From: Bacteroidota bacterium
GTDB lineage: Bacteria > Bacteroidota > Bacteroidia > Chitinophagales > Chitinophagaceae
Assembly: GCA_016711825.1 (NCBI GenBank)
Contig: JADJSG010000007.1
Coordinates: 62,001-126,000, forward strand
Length of the DNA: 64,000 bases
Direction of reading: 5' to 3'
Part shown: positions 43,134 to 51,985 of the stretch, in pieces
Numbering within the stretch: the first letter of the stretch is position 1
Layout of the letters: each line of letters starts with the position of its first letter
The notes under the pieces: model-generated
The model's database searches: none
Told to the model about the DNA's origin: nothing
Seen by the model: the letters and a program-made list of their open reading frames with translations, nothing else
Translations under genes and position numbers: made by a program

Positions 43134-45188
43134 ATGAAACAAATATTCTTCTTTTTTGCTATTGTTTTTTGCATGACAAACACTATGCGTGCACAAGTGA
43201 ATGCTATTCCATTTTCTCAATCGATTGATACTTTTCAATATATCAATGGAACTATTGTAGATGCCCCCAATGAAGATGATATTTTTCATGACAATTTACC
43301 AATTGGGTTTAATTTTATATATAATGGAAATACAACAGACAAATTCGGTGTATGTACCAATGGATTTATTGTGTTAGATAGTTTAATGCATTCAGGTTTC
43401 TGGAATTTAAATGTTAATAGCACGAATCAAATCAATGTGTTGTTTGGCGATTTAAGAAACACAAATATCGGCGGATCCATTGAATATGTTACAATTGGCA
43501 CTGCGCCTAATAGAGTGTGTATAATACAATGGAGAGACTATGATATGTTTGGCAATCCCTATTGCCATTTGAATGCGCAAATCAGACTTTTTGAAACAAG
43601 CAATTGTATTCAATTATATTATGGTAACAATGCCCTATCTGGCAATACTGGAAAAATATTTCATGTGGGTTTAATTGGCGATACCGTATCTGATTTCAAC
43701 TTGCGTACGACCAATACCAACTGGGTTAATAGTTCGGTGTCTACCACTTTCCCTGGTGATGGCATGTTGTTAAATCCCTTAATTAATCTGCCATCAGGTT
43801 TGGTATTTTCATTTGGCAATTGTCCCCCAACAGGTGTGCAGTTTTCATATATTTCAGGCAAAGTGTATAATGACATCAACAATAATGGCGTGAAGGAAGT
43901 AGGCGAAGAAGGTATTGCCAATGTTTTAATACATGAATTGTCACAAAATATGTATGCTTCTACTGATTCATCGGGTCAATATGCCTTATTTTTTGTTGAT
44001 TCAAATGCTACCTATACACTCACAGCGATTCCTATGATGTATTGGAATATTTCGACTACACCCGCTACCTATACCATTACCCCAATCAACCAGGCCACCA
44101 ACAATCGTGACTTTGGATTATATGCCACACCCAATATACATGATGTAACCGTAACAACACTTGCTGGCTCTGTACCTTGGCCCAATGCCAATGTAAGCTT
44201 TTATACTACTTTTCATAACAATGGTACGGTTATAGAATCAGGTGATTCATTGTTTTTAGTAAAAGACAGTCATTATAGTTTTTTAAACAGTACCCCTGCA
44301 CCTGATTATATAAGTGGCGACAGTATCGTTTGGATTTATACTAATTTATTAATCAATGAATACAGAAATATCAATCTTTTGATGCATGCAGATACGCTCA
44401 TTACCATGGGCGATACACTCCACTCCTATTGGACCATCAAACCTATAGCAGGTGATGTGGCACCTAGTAATAATTATTTTGCCAAACATCAACCTTGTTT
44501 AGCTGCCTTTGACCCAAACAGTAAAGAAGTAAGTCCTGATGGCAATATTGAAAATACAGACGAATTATCTTATACCATTCATTTTCAAAACACAGGCACA
44601 GCACCTGCTTTGAATGTATTTTTACACGATACCTTAGATGCCAATTTAGATGTGAGTACATTTAAAATCGTTGCTTACAGTCATCCAATGACCCATTCAA
44701 TAAGTGGTAGTGGTAATTTGTTATTTACATTTGCCAATATCAATCTACCTGATAGTAATGCCAATGAGCCTGCTAGTCATGGTGCAGTATCCTACACCAT
44801 TAAGCCTAAAGCGGGACTTGCTGTTGGTTCTACTATTCATAATACTGCAGCTATTGTATTTGATTATAATTTACCGATTATCACCAATACCACGCAAAAT
44901 ATCATTATTGAAAATATACCGAATACCCTTCACTCAGTAAAAAAACAAGATGATGGAATCACTTTCTATCCAAATCCTGCTGGAAACTCAATCAATATTG
45001 AATCAAATATCATTTTAAAAGATGCCAATGTGCTTATTTATGATATGACTGGTAAGATAGTATTTAAACAAACTATTAAGCAAACTAAGCAAGCTACTTT
45101 AAATGTAAGCGCATTAAACAATGGTATGTATATACTGGAAGTGATTCATGATCAGTATACTACCCAAAAGAAATTGATTAAACGATAA
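43134..45188 (+). CDS. Large secreted protein with SdrD-B-like, DUF11-like and T9SS type-A domains
   Basis: A 684-residue surface protein. Signal peptide at 1-20 (TNTMRAQ). Residues ~25-230 resemble a beta-sandwich with FNFIYNGNTTDKFGVCTNGFI. A Cna-B/SdrD-type domain begins near 240 (ISGKVYNDINNNGVKEVGEEGI). A region ending CLAAFDPNSKEVSP leads into a DUF11-like repeat (LSYTIHFQNTGTAPALNVFLHDTLD). The C-terminus, ITFYPNPAGNSINIESN, then NNGMYILEVIHDQYTTQKKLIKR, is a type-A sorting domain. Probably a cell-surface stalk or adhesin; no enzyme motif seen. Confidence 0.9.
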   Translation: MKQIFFFFAIVFCMTNTMRAQVNAIPFSQSIDTFQYINGTIVDAPNEDDIFHDNLPIGFNFIYNGNTTDKFGVCTNGFIVLDSLMHSGFWNLNVNSTNQINVLFGDLRNTNIGGSIEYVTIGTAPNRVCIIQWRDYDMFGNPYCHLNAQIRLFETSNCIQLYYGNNALSGNTGKIFHVGLIGDTVSDFNLRTTNTNWVNSSVSTTFPGDGMLLNPLINLPSGLVFSFGNCPPTGVQFSYISGKVYNDINNNGVKEVGEEGIANVLIHELSQNMYASTDSSGQYALFFVDSNATYTLTAIPMMYWNISTTPATYTITPINQATNNRDFGLYATPNIHDVTVTTLAGSVPWPNANVSFYTTFHNNGTVIESGDSLFLVKDSHYSFLNSTPAPDYISGDSIVWIYTNLLINEYRNINLLMHADTLITMGDTLHSYWTIKPIAGDVAPSNNYFAKHQPCLAAFDPNSKEVSPDGNIENTDELSYTIHFQNTGTAPALNVFLHDTLDANLDVSTFKIVAYSHPMTHSISGSGNLLFTFANINLPDSNANEPASHGAVSYTIKPKAGLAVGSTIHNTAAIVFDYNLPIITNTTQNIIIENIPNTLHSVKKQDDGITFYPNPAGNSINIESNIILKDANVLIYDMTGKIVFKQTIKQTKQATLNVSALNNGMYILEVIHDQYTTQKKLIKR

Positions 45189-45510
45189 GGGGTAGTCATG
45201 ATGATTGCTTTCCTTACTCTATGTGTAAAGCTATAGGGTTTCGAATATTCATTTATGAATGAAGTATATCCTCTAAGTAAATGTGATGTATACTATCAGA
45301 TTATTTGAAACTATAAGTGAGAAAACTTGAGCGCAACCTGCGAAAATTTCGATTTGTAGATGGTCATTAAACCTCATTATACTGTAAAATCTATTGAGAG
45401 CCAAAACTGTTCCAAACTAGAGCATTTGCCTGACTTTTTCTTCTCAATATCAATCAGGGAAATCAAATAATATTTGATTATTCATACCTGAATGCTGTGT
45501 ATCAAAAGAA
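45189..45510. other. Intergenic stretch between the T9SS gene and mgtE
   Basis: Convergent 3' flanks of 320 bp. I see no gene, strong hairpin or copy of the dispersed repeat. Confidence 0.5.
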
Positions 45511-46893
45511 TTAGAGTAATACTCCTTTTAAAAATATAGTAGCAAAAGAAAAATAAATGAGAAGGCCGGTAACATCTACCAGGGTTGCTACAAAAGGCGT
45601 AGAAGAAGCAGCAGGATCTGCACCCAATCGTTTGAGCAGTAGTGGTAACATCGAACCCATCAATGTGCCCCAAAGTACCACGCCTATTAAAGAACAACCT
45701 ACGACTAAGGCAATTAACAAATAATGATCACCAAAAGCTGGCGACACAAAATGCCAACAAGTAATGACGCTAAAACTGATCACACACAAAGTACTGCCTA
45801 ATAAAAGGCCTGAAAAGATTTCTCTACGCATGATCCGCCACCAGTCTTTAATATTGATTTCATCAAGCGCCATTGCCTGAATAATGAGAGAAGCAGCTTG
45901 CGAACCACTGTTTCCACCACTTGAAATAATCAATGGAATAAATGTGGCTAAAATAACCACTTTCGCAATTTCATTTTGAAAATTAGTCATGGCGGTAATA
46001 GTCAGTAATTCGCCAAAAAACAAAATAATCAACCAAATGATTCTCTTTTTATAAAGTTGTATCAAAGTGACATCCAGATAGGGCTCATCTAAGGCTTCCA
46101 TACCCCCTATCATTTGAATATCTTCGGCATATTCCTCTTCAGCCACCCATAGTACATCATCAATGGTGATAATGCCCAACAATACATTTTTATCATCCAC
46201 CACCGGCAAGGCCACCCGATTATTCATTTGAAACACACTCATGGTTTCTTTTTGATCATCGTTCACATTTAATGAAATATACCTACCATCAATCAAATCT
46301 TCTACTTTGGTAGTTTTAGGGTCCACCAACAAAAAATCCCTGATTCGAACGTCATCAATCAATTTACCGTTTTCATCTGTTACATAAATCACATCAATGG
46401 TTTCTGAACTTTTACCATAATCTCTGATATATGTAAGCACTTGCTCTACCGTCCAATGTGGCTCCACGTCTATATAATCGGGGGTCATGAGTCTACCCAC
46501 ACTTTCTTCAGGATATCCTAATAATGATAATGTAATTTTCCGCTCTTCAGGGTTTAAGTGTTTAATAATTTCTTTTACAACACTACTTTTCAAATCACTC
46601 AATAAGGCTGTTCTATCATCTGGTGGCAAATCATTGAGCAACTGTACCAATATGTTGGAAGGCAATAGCTTCAATAAGTCTTCCTGAACGCTTAAATCTA
46701 AAATACGGAATACGGCAAGGGCACGTTGAAAATCTAGTTGCTGAAAAAAAGCTAATGTATGCGTTGGCATTTCATTGATCAATTCAGCAACATCCGATAT
46801 ATTTAAATCATTGATATACTCACGTATTTCTACCCAAGCATCAAGCTCTATCAGTTTTTTAACGCGCTCTATGGTTGCATCTATATCTTCCAT
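45511..46893 (-). CDS. mgtE: Magnesium transporter MgtE
   Basis: An inner-membrane Mg2+ channel gated by cytosolic Mg2+. The 460-residue protein has the helical N domain (to ~130, with LPSNILVQLLNDLPPDDRTALL), two CBS domains (~135-255; VGRLMTPDYIDVEP, NRVALPVVDDKNVLLGIITIDDV), a plug helix, and five membrane segments with PLIISSGGNSGSQAASLIIQAMA lining the pore. Order and length are standard. No Mg2+ riboswitch was recognised upstream. Confidence 0.95.
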   Translation of the reverse strand: MEDIDATIERVKKLIELDAWVEIREYINDLNISDVAELINEMPTHTLAFFQQLDFQRALAVFRILDLSVQEDLLKLLPSNILVQLLNDLPPDDRTALLSDLKSSVVKEIIKHLNPEERKITLSLLGYPEESVGRLMTPDYIDVEPHWTVEQVLTYIRDYGKSSETIDVIYVTDENGKLIDDVRIRDFLLVDPKTTKVEDLIDGRYISLNVNDDQKETMSVFQMNNRVALPVVDDKNVLLGIITIDDVLWVAEEEYAEDIQMIGGMEALDEPYLDVTLIQLYKKRIIWLIILFFGELLTITAMTNFQNEIAKVVILATFIPLIISSGGNSGSQAASLIIQAMALDEINIKDWWRIMRREIFSGLLLGSTLCVISFSVITCWHFVSPAFGDHYLLIALVVGCSLIGVVLWGTLMGSMLPLLLKRLGADPAASSTPFVATLVDVTGLLIYFSFATIFLKGVLL

Positions 46894-47080
46894 GCTTATT
46901 TTCGTGAAGTAAAGATGTAAAAATAAGTGAATTATTGAGTAAGTTTGTCAGGTAATCCTATATATTTAATAATTAGTTTACATCGCTAAAAAAGAACGGT
47001 TTTCGAAGGCTAAAGTGACCTTTAAAAAATTATTATTAAATAACTAGTAAAAATATTTTTTTTCTACGGAAATAATTCCT

Positions 47081-47088
47081 TACTTTTG
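47081..47088 (+). promoter_or_regulatory. -7 box of the rpmB operon (TACTTTTG)
   Basis: Consensus box 24 nt before the rpmB ATG; a T-rich tract lies at the -33 distance. Confidence 0.65.
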
Positions 47089-47112
47089 CGTTCCCAAAAA
47101 AAAACAATAGTC

Positions 47113-47349
47113 ATGGCGCGTATATGTCAAGTAACCGGTAAATCACCTCTTAAAGGAAATAAAGTATCTTTTTCAAACAAAAAAAGTATACGTCGTTTTA
47201 TGCCTAACCTGCAAAGCAAACGTTATTTCTTGGCAGAAGAAGACAAATGGATAACCTTAAAACTTTCAGCTGATGGTATGCGTACGATCAACAAACTAGG
47301 TTTATTTAATATTGTAAAAAGAATGCGCGCAGCTGGCGAAAAAATTTAA
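47113..47349 (+). CDS. rpmB: Ribosomal protein bL28
   Basis: A 78-residue large-subunit protein: MARICQVTGKSPLKGNKVSF, then KRYFLAEEDKWITLKLSADGMRTINKLGL. The start is the ATG at 47113; an upstream ATG in the same frame (47086) lies in the leader just after the promoter box and adds nine residues absent from the family. First gene of the rpmB-rpmG-DUF4295 operon. Confidence 0.97.
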   Translation: MARICQVTGKSPLKGNKVSFSNKKSIRRFMPNLQSKRYFLAEEDKWITLKLSADGMRTINKLGLFNIVKRMRAAGEKI

Positions 47350-47375
47350 TCTGATTTTATTTAAAGAATAACAAC

Positions 47376-47558
47376 ATGGCAAAAAAAGGTAATAGAGTTC
47401 AAGTGATATTAGAATGTACAGAGCATAAAGATTCAAACATGCCCGGTACAAGTCGCTACATAACTACAAAAAATAAAAAAAATACAACGGAACGTATCGA
47501 ATTGAAAAAATACAATCCGATTCTTAAAAAATATACAACTCACAAAGAAATAAAATAA
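47376..47558 (+). CDS. rpmG: Ribosomal protein bL33
   Basis: A 60-residue protein: MAKKGNRVQVILECTEHKDS, then RYITTKNKKNTTERIELKKYNPILKKYTTHKE. It has one cysteine rather than the four of zinc-binding L33, so it is the zinc-free (C-minus) type. It lies 26 bp after rpmB. Confidence 0.97.
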   Translation: MAKKGNRVQVILECTEHKDSNMPGTSRYITTKNKKNTTERIELKKYNPILKKYTTHKEIK

Positions 47559-47564
47559 TAAGTC

Positions 47565-47732
47565 ATGGCAAAAGCAGCTAAAACCGCACAGAAAAAAGAT
47601 TTAAAAGCATCAGCTGATGCAAAAAACTGGACTAAAGTAATACGTGCAGTACGCAGTCCAAAATCAGGGGCTTATACTTTTAAAGAAAATATTGTACATA
47701 AAGACAAAGTAGCAGATTACTTAAAAAAGTAA
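47565..47732 (+). CDS. DUF4295 family small protein of the ribosomal cluster
   Basis: A 55-residue basic protein (MAKAAKTAQKKDLKAS, then TKVIRAVRSPKSGAYTFKENIV, ending ADYLKK). DUF4295 proteins follow L28-L33 in Bacteroidota and are probably ribosome-associated; their function is unproven. It starts six bases after the rpmG stop codon. In many relatives ftsY comes next; here only a four-codon ATG frame and a terminator follow. Confidence 0.9.
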   Translation: MAKAAKTAQKKDLKASADAKNWTKVIRAVRSPKSGAYTFKENIVHKDKVADYLKK

Positions 47733-47755
47733 GCTCATGGCTTTAATATAAATGA

Positions 47756-47786
47756 TTACCATCCTCTTAAGGGATGGTTTTTTTAT
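47756..47786 (+). terminator. Terminator of the rpmB-rpmG-DUF4295 operon
   Basis: ACCATCC (47758-47764) pairs with GGATGGT (47772-47778), followed by a run of T. Confidence 0.88.
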
Positions 47787-47856
47787 TTGAAAAGGGTTTT
47801 GCTTCCTAGGTATTAAACCTATTTGGTTTAACTTTATCGTCTATTAAGTACAAAAA

Positions 47857-48684
47857 ATGAAAAGAAGGCAATTTATACAACAATCAGCATTGACAGCTAT
47901 CAGTATCGCAGTTCCCTGGTCAAAAACCTTTGCACAAACGCAAGACACCTCAATGGATAAATATGTAGGAAGCAAAGCAATCGGTGAAGGTCCTAACAAT
48001 ATTCACTTTCAAGTGCTGATTTACAATGCGATCAATACCACATTTGAAACTGCCTCTGATGAACAGAAAATAATTAAATTGACTGCTTATACTTACTTGC
48101 AAAACAAAGATGTTTCGCATACATACCAGGCAAATTTGAAAATCAAATCAGTTGAATCCTTTAAAAACAAACAATCGGGTTTGATGGATGACTTCAAAAT
48201 AGAAACATCCTTGCTACAAACCATCAAAAAAGAAATCGAATTACCCAAAGATTTAAATATTCATAAACTGAATATCCTCCTGCATGAAGACCTTAAGCAA
48301 ATAACCTTGTTGGATAAAAAAAACAATCCTTTTATTACGCTTAGCATATCAAAAGAAGAGGAAGACGACTGTTTTTTAACCACTGCTTGTGTAAGCATAT
48401 TGGGCAAACCCGATAACTGCCCTGAATTAAACATGCTGAGAAAATTTAGAGATGAAATACTCAAATCGAGTGTTACTGGCAAAAAACTGATCAAAGACTA
48501 TTATGAAATAGCCCCACAAATTGTAAAAGCCATTGCTTTAAAAAAGCATCAAAAAGAAATCTATACAGAAATATATCAACAAATGATAGTGCCTACTTTA
48601 GCTTGTATCAATCATGATGACCATCGAGGTGCCATATCCATTTATAAAAACTATACCTTAAAGCTCAAAGAGACCTATTTATAA
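47857..48684 (+). CDS. Tat-exported protein with CFI-box C-terminal domain
   Basis: A 275-residue protein. The N-terminus KRRQFIQQSALTAISIAVPWSKTFAQ is a twin-arginine signal (RRQFI) with a hydrophobic core. The middle (~50-165) looks like a beta-rich domain of unknown type. Residues ~172-230 carry CFLTTACVSI, LRKFRDEIL, GKKLIKDYYEIAPQIV: this is the CFI-box-CTERM pattern, more often CFIATAAYG...LRxFRD...YYxxSPxIA. Its role is unknown, though it may bind or modify something through its cysteines (C172, C178 region and CPE). Export in folded form would suit a cofactor-bearing protein. folP follows after 49 bp. Confidence 0.75.
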   Translation: MKRRQFIQQSALTAISIAVPWSKTFAQTQDTSMDKYVGSKAIGEGPNNIHFQVLIYNAINTTFETASDEQKIIKLTAYTYLQNKDVSHTYQANLKIKSVESFKNKQSGLMDDFKIETSLLQTIKKEIELPKDLNIHKLNILLHEDLKQITLLDKKNNPFITLSISKEEEDDCFLTTACVSILGKPDNCPELNMLRKFRDEILKSSVTGKKLIKDYYEIAPQIVKAIALKKHQKEIYTEIYQQMIVPTLACINHDDHRGAISIYKNYTLKLKETYL

Positions 48685-48733
48685 ATCAATAAACATAGGC
48701 CTTATACCTTAAAAACAAAAGTCCCAAAAAACC

Positions 48734-49582
48734 ATGCAGATTCCATTTTCTATCAACTGTAAAGGACGTATGTTAAGTTTGGCAAAACCCATTGTTATGG
48801 GTATTGTTAACGCTACACCCGATTCGTTTTTTAACAAAGGTCAAGAAAATTCCCTTTCCGAATTACTCCTTTTAACTGAAAAAATGCTTACGGCTGGTGC
48901 TTCCATCATCGATGTAGGAGGTATGAGTTCACGACCAGGAGCTGCTGAAATCAGTGAACACGAGGAGCTCACCCGTGTAATACCCCTTATTGAAAATATC
49001 AAAACCCGATTTCCGTTGGCATATATCTCAATTGATACTTACAGAAGCAAAGTGGCTAAACTGGCCATCGAAGCAGGTGCCGATATCATCAATGATATTA
49101 GTGCAGGCACATTCGATATCGAAATATTACAAATAGCTGCTGAATATAAAACCCCTTATATCGCCATGCATATGCAAGGCAAACCCATCAATATGCAGCT
49201 ACAACCTTCCTATGAGCAGGTAAGCCAGGAAGTATATGATTTTTTTGTTCATAAAATTAAACAATGTCATTCATATCAAATCAATGATGTGATTGTAGAT
49301 GTAGGCTTTGGATTTGGCAAAACGGTGGCACACAATGCGGAATTGTTAGGACATTTAGCCTTGTTTAAAAACCTATATAAACCTTTATTAGTAGGCATTT
49401 CACGTAAGTCAATGATTTGCAAACCCTTAAACATTTCGCCAGCACAAGCTTTAAACGGCACTACGGCTTTGCATATGTTGGCCTTGCAGCAGGGAGCCAG
49501 TATACTTCGCGTACATGATGTAAAAGAAGCAATAGAATGTATAAAATTATATGAAATATATAGTCAATACAGCAATACATGA
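48734..49582 (+). CDS. folP: Dihydropteroate synthase
   Basis: Joins p-aminobenzoate to dihydropterin pyrophosphate in folate synthesis; the sulfonamide target. The 282-residue protein has MGIVNATPDSFFNKG, IIDVGGMSSRPGA, SIDTYRSKVAKLAIEAGADIINDISAG, IAMHMQGKP, DVGFGFGKT, LVGISRKSM and RVHDVKEA, all in order. DVGGMSS is a slight variant of the common DIGGEST. It lies 35 bp upstream of a glycosyltransferase with no obvious functional link. Confidence 0.96.
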   Translation: MQIPFSINCKGRMLSLAKPIVMGIVNATPDSFFNKGQENSLSELLLLTEKMLTAGASIIDVGGMSSRPGAAEISEHEELTRVIPLIENIKTRFPLAYISIDTYRSKVAKLAIEAGADIINDISAGTFDIEILQIAAEYKTPYIAMHMQGKPINMQLQPSYEQVSQEVYDFFVHKIKQCHSYQINDVIVDVGFGFGKTVAHNAELLGHLALFKNLYKPLLVGISRKSMICKPLNISPAQALNGTTALHMLALQQGASILRVHDVKEAIECIKLYEIYSQYSNT

Positions 49583-49617
49583 CACAAAATCTTTATTTTG
49601 CACCCTACTAATAACTC

Positions 49618-50805
49618 ATGAGCCCACACGTCATCATCATTGGTCCAGCACATCCCCTTCGTGGCGGTTTATCGTCGTTTAATGAAAGGCTTGCCAGAGA
49701 ATATATTACCCAGGGAGCTCAAACAGAAATTTATACTTTTTCGTTACAATATCCTGCATTCTTATTTCCAGGCACTACCCAATATTCATCTGAACCTGCG
49801 CCAACGGATATTCTGATTCATGAAAAAATAAATTCAATCAGTCCCTTAAACTGGTTATGGATAGGTTATGAATTATGCAAAAAAAAACCTGATATCATTG
49901 TGGTTCGTTTTTGGCTTCCCTTTATGGGTCCTTGCTTGGGCACTATTTTGCGATTGGTCAAAAAAAACAAACACACAAAGGTGATTTGTATTGCTGACAA
50001 CATTATTCCACATGAAAAACGATTTGGCGATAAGGCTTTTACCAAGTATTTCATCAAACCGATAGATGCCTTTATTACCATGAGTGATAAGGTATTGGGC
50101 GATTTAAAAGGGTTGACCGATAAACCTGCAAAGCAAATTGTGCATCCATTGTATGATAATTTTGGAGAGGCCGTCAACAAAGAAATAGCCTGTGAACATT
50201 TAGGGATTCCCACCAATAAAAAAATCATCCTGTTTTTTGGATTTATCAGAAAATATAAAGGCCTTGATGTATTGCTTGAGGCGATGCTCTTATTAAAACA
50301 ACAAGGTTTTTTTGAAACCAACCCAGTGCAATTATTGATTGCCGGTGAATTTTATGAAAACCCCGCCCCTTATCTTGATACTATTCAAAACACCGGTATT
50401 GAACCCTACATTATTTTAAAAAATGAGTTTATTCCTGATAGTGAAGTGAAATATTATTTAAGCGCTGCCGACTGTGTAATACAACCCTATAAAAATGCTA
50501 CCCAAAGTGGCGTAACTCCCCTCGCCTATCATTTTGAAAAACCCATGTTAGTGACCAATGTAGGTGGATTAGCGGCATTGGTTCCTCCCACCGTTGGGAT
50601 GGTTTGTGAACCCAATGCGCAAGCGATAGCCGAACAAATCAGTAGCTTTTTTCATTTAAACCCACTTATTTTTATACAAAATATTAAAGAAGAAAAGAAA
50701 AAATACAGCTGGAAACATTTAACGGCAGCCATTGCTTCCTTTACCAGACATGAGACCGATCAGGAAGATGTAAACACAACAAAAACTAAAAATATTGAAT
50801 TATGA
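49618..50805 (+). CDS. Glycosyltransferase, GT4-like family
   Basis: A 395-residue GT-B enzyme without signal peptide. The N-terminal half begins IIGPAHPLRGGLSSFNERLA, a donor/acceptor-binding loop typical of GT4. The C-terminal half carries IILFFGFIRKYKGLDVLLEAM, LIAGEFYENP, YLSAADCVIQPYKNATQSGVTPLAYHFEKP and NVGGL, the usual nucleotide-sugar motif with a conserved acidic residue. It overlaps the next gene, a sugar kinase, by four bases, so the two likely act in one glycan or sugar-nucleotide pathway. Product unknown. Confidence 0.85.
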   Translation: MSPHVIIIGPAHPLRGGLSSFNERLAREYITQGAQTEIYTFSLQYPAFLFPGTTQYSSEPAPTDILIHEKINSISPLNWLWIGYELCKKKPDIIVVRFWLPFMGPCLGTILRLVKKNKHTKVICIADNIIPHEKRFGDKAFTKYFIKPIDAFITMSDKVLGDLKGLTDKPAKQIVHPLYDNFGEAVNKEIACEHLGIPTNKKIILFFGFIRKYKGLDVLLEAMLLLKQQGFFETNPVQLLIAGEFYENPAPYLDTIQNTGIEPYIILKNEFIPDSEVKYYLSAADCVIQPYKNATQSGVTPLAYHFEKPMLVTNVGGLAALVPPTVGMVCEPNAQAIAEQISSFFHLNPLIFIQNIKEEKKKYSWKHLTAAIASFTRHETDQEDVNTTKTKNIEL

Positions 50806-51827
50806 TTTACCGCAGTAAAGCTCCCTTACGAATCGGTTTAGCAGGTGGCGGCACCGATGTGAGTCCTTACAGTGACTTATTTGGTGGAGCCATTTTAAAT
50901 ATCACTGTTTCGATGAGTGCACACGCCAATATTGAAATCATTGATGGCCATGAAATCATCATCGAAGCCTATGATAGAAATGAAAAACAATGTTTTCCCA
51001 TTTCAAACCAACTACCCATTGATGGCAAACTGGATCTTGCCAAAGGGGTGTATAATCGTATACAAAAAGATTATCCATTTGTGCCAAAAGCCCTTAAAAT
51101 TTCCACTTTTGTAGATGCCCCTGCAGGTTCAGGTCTTGGCACATCTTCAACCCTCGTAGTTGCAATACTTGGAGCCTTTGTTGAAATGTTGAAACTACCA
51201 TTGGGTGATTACGATATAGCCCATTATGCCTATGAAATTGAACGAAAAGATCTTCATTTATCAGGTGGTAAACAAGATCAGTATGCAGCAACTTTTGGGG
51301 GTGTCAATTTTATGGAATTTTATGAAGATGATAAAGTGATTGTAAACCCATTGCGTATACGAACTCAGTATTTGCACGAATTAGAAAACAATTTATTGCT
51401 TTTTTATACCGATACCAGTCGTGAAAGTGCTAAAATCATTGATGAACAAACCAAAAATGTGACCGCAAAAAACCAACAATCAATTGACGCCATGCATAAA
51501 TTAAAAGAGCAGGCGCAACAAATGAAAGTAGCCTTACTCAAAGGAAAATTACATGAAATTGGACAGATATTAGATTATGGGTTTCAACAAAAAAGATTGA
51601 TGGCCCAAAATATAAGCAATGACATTATTGAAAAACTATATCAAACTGCTATCAATGCGGGTGCTACCGGTGGCAAAATCAGTGGTGCTGGTGGAGGTGG
51701 TTTTATGATTTTTTATTGTCCTGGCAATAGCCGTTACCAGGTCATTGAAGCATTAAAACAATGTAATGGTATCATTAGAGAATATACTTTTACCAAACAT
51801 GGTTTACAAACCTGGACTGTTGAATAA
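50802..51827 (+). CDS. GHMP-family sugar kinase, HddA-like
   Basis: A 341-residue GHMP kinase. Substrate loop: SKAPLRIGLAGGGTDVSPYSD. ATP loop: DAPAGSGLGTSSTLVVAIL. C-terminal motif: GATGGKISGAGGGGFMIFYC. HLSGGKQDQYAATFGG supplies the catalytic region. The pattern is that of D-glycero-D-manno-heptose-7-phosphate kinase (HddA) and related L-fucose/heptose kinases, so the sugar is not certain. The ATGA overlap with the glycosyltransferase supports translational coupling. No gmhA or hddC is in the window. Confidence 0.85.
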   Translation: MIYRSKAPLRIGLAGGGTDVSPYSDLFGGAILNITVSMSAHANIEIIDGHEIIIEAYDRNEKQCFPISNQLPIDGKLDLAKGVYNRIQKDYPFVPKALKISTFVDAPAGSGLGTSSTLVVAILGAFVEMLKLPLGDYDIAHYAYEIERKDLHLSGGKQDQYAATFGGVNFMEFYEDDKVIVNPLRIRTQYLHELENNLLLFYTDTSRESAKIIDEQTKNVTAKNQQSIDAMHKLKEQAQQMKVALLKGKLHEIGQILDYGFQQKRLMAQNISNDIIEKLYQTAINAGATGGKISGAGGGGFMIFYCPGNSRYQVIEALKQCNGIIREYTFTKHGLQTWTVE

Positions 51828-51985
51828 TCAAACCAGGTATACAACAAGCAATCAGATTATATCTTATTTTTTACAATGGGTTAAAAGGTTTATCATTTAA
51901 GTTTATCACAATTTTAATACTCACTGATTTTTTGTCATAAAAAAAATCATTTGCAAGCCTGCAAACCATTGATTATTCTTGTAGT

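Noticed and set aside
47737..47751. Four-codon frame (MALI) after DUF4295, as a remnant of ftsY
   Set aside because: Too short to distinguish from chance, and a terminator follows at once.
49866..50321. 151-codon minus-strand frame inside the glycosyltransferase gene
   Set aside because: Antisense shadow of well-conserved GT4 coding sequence.
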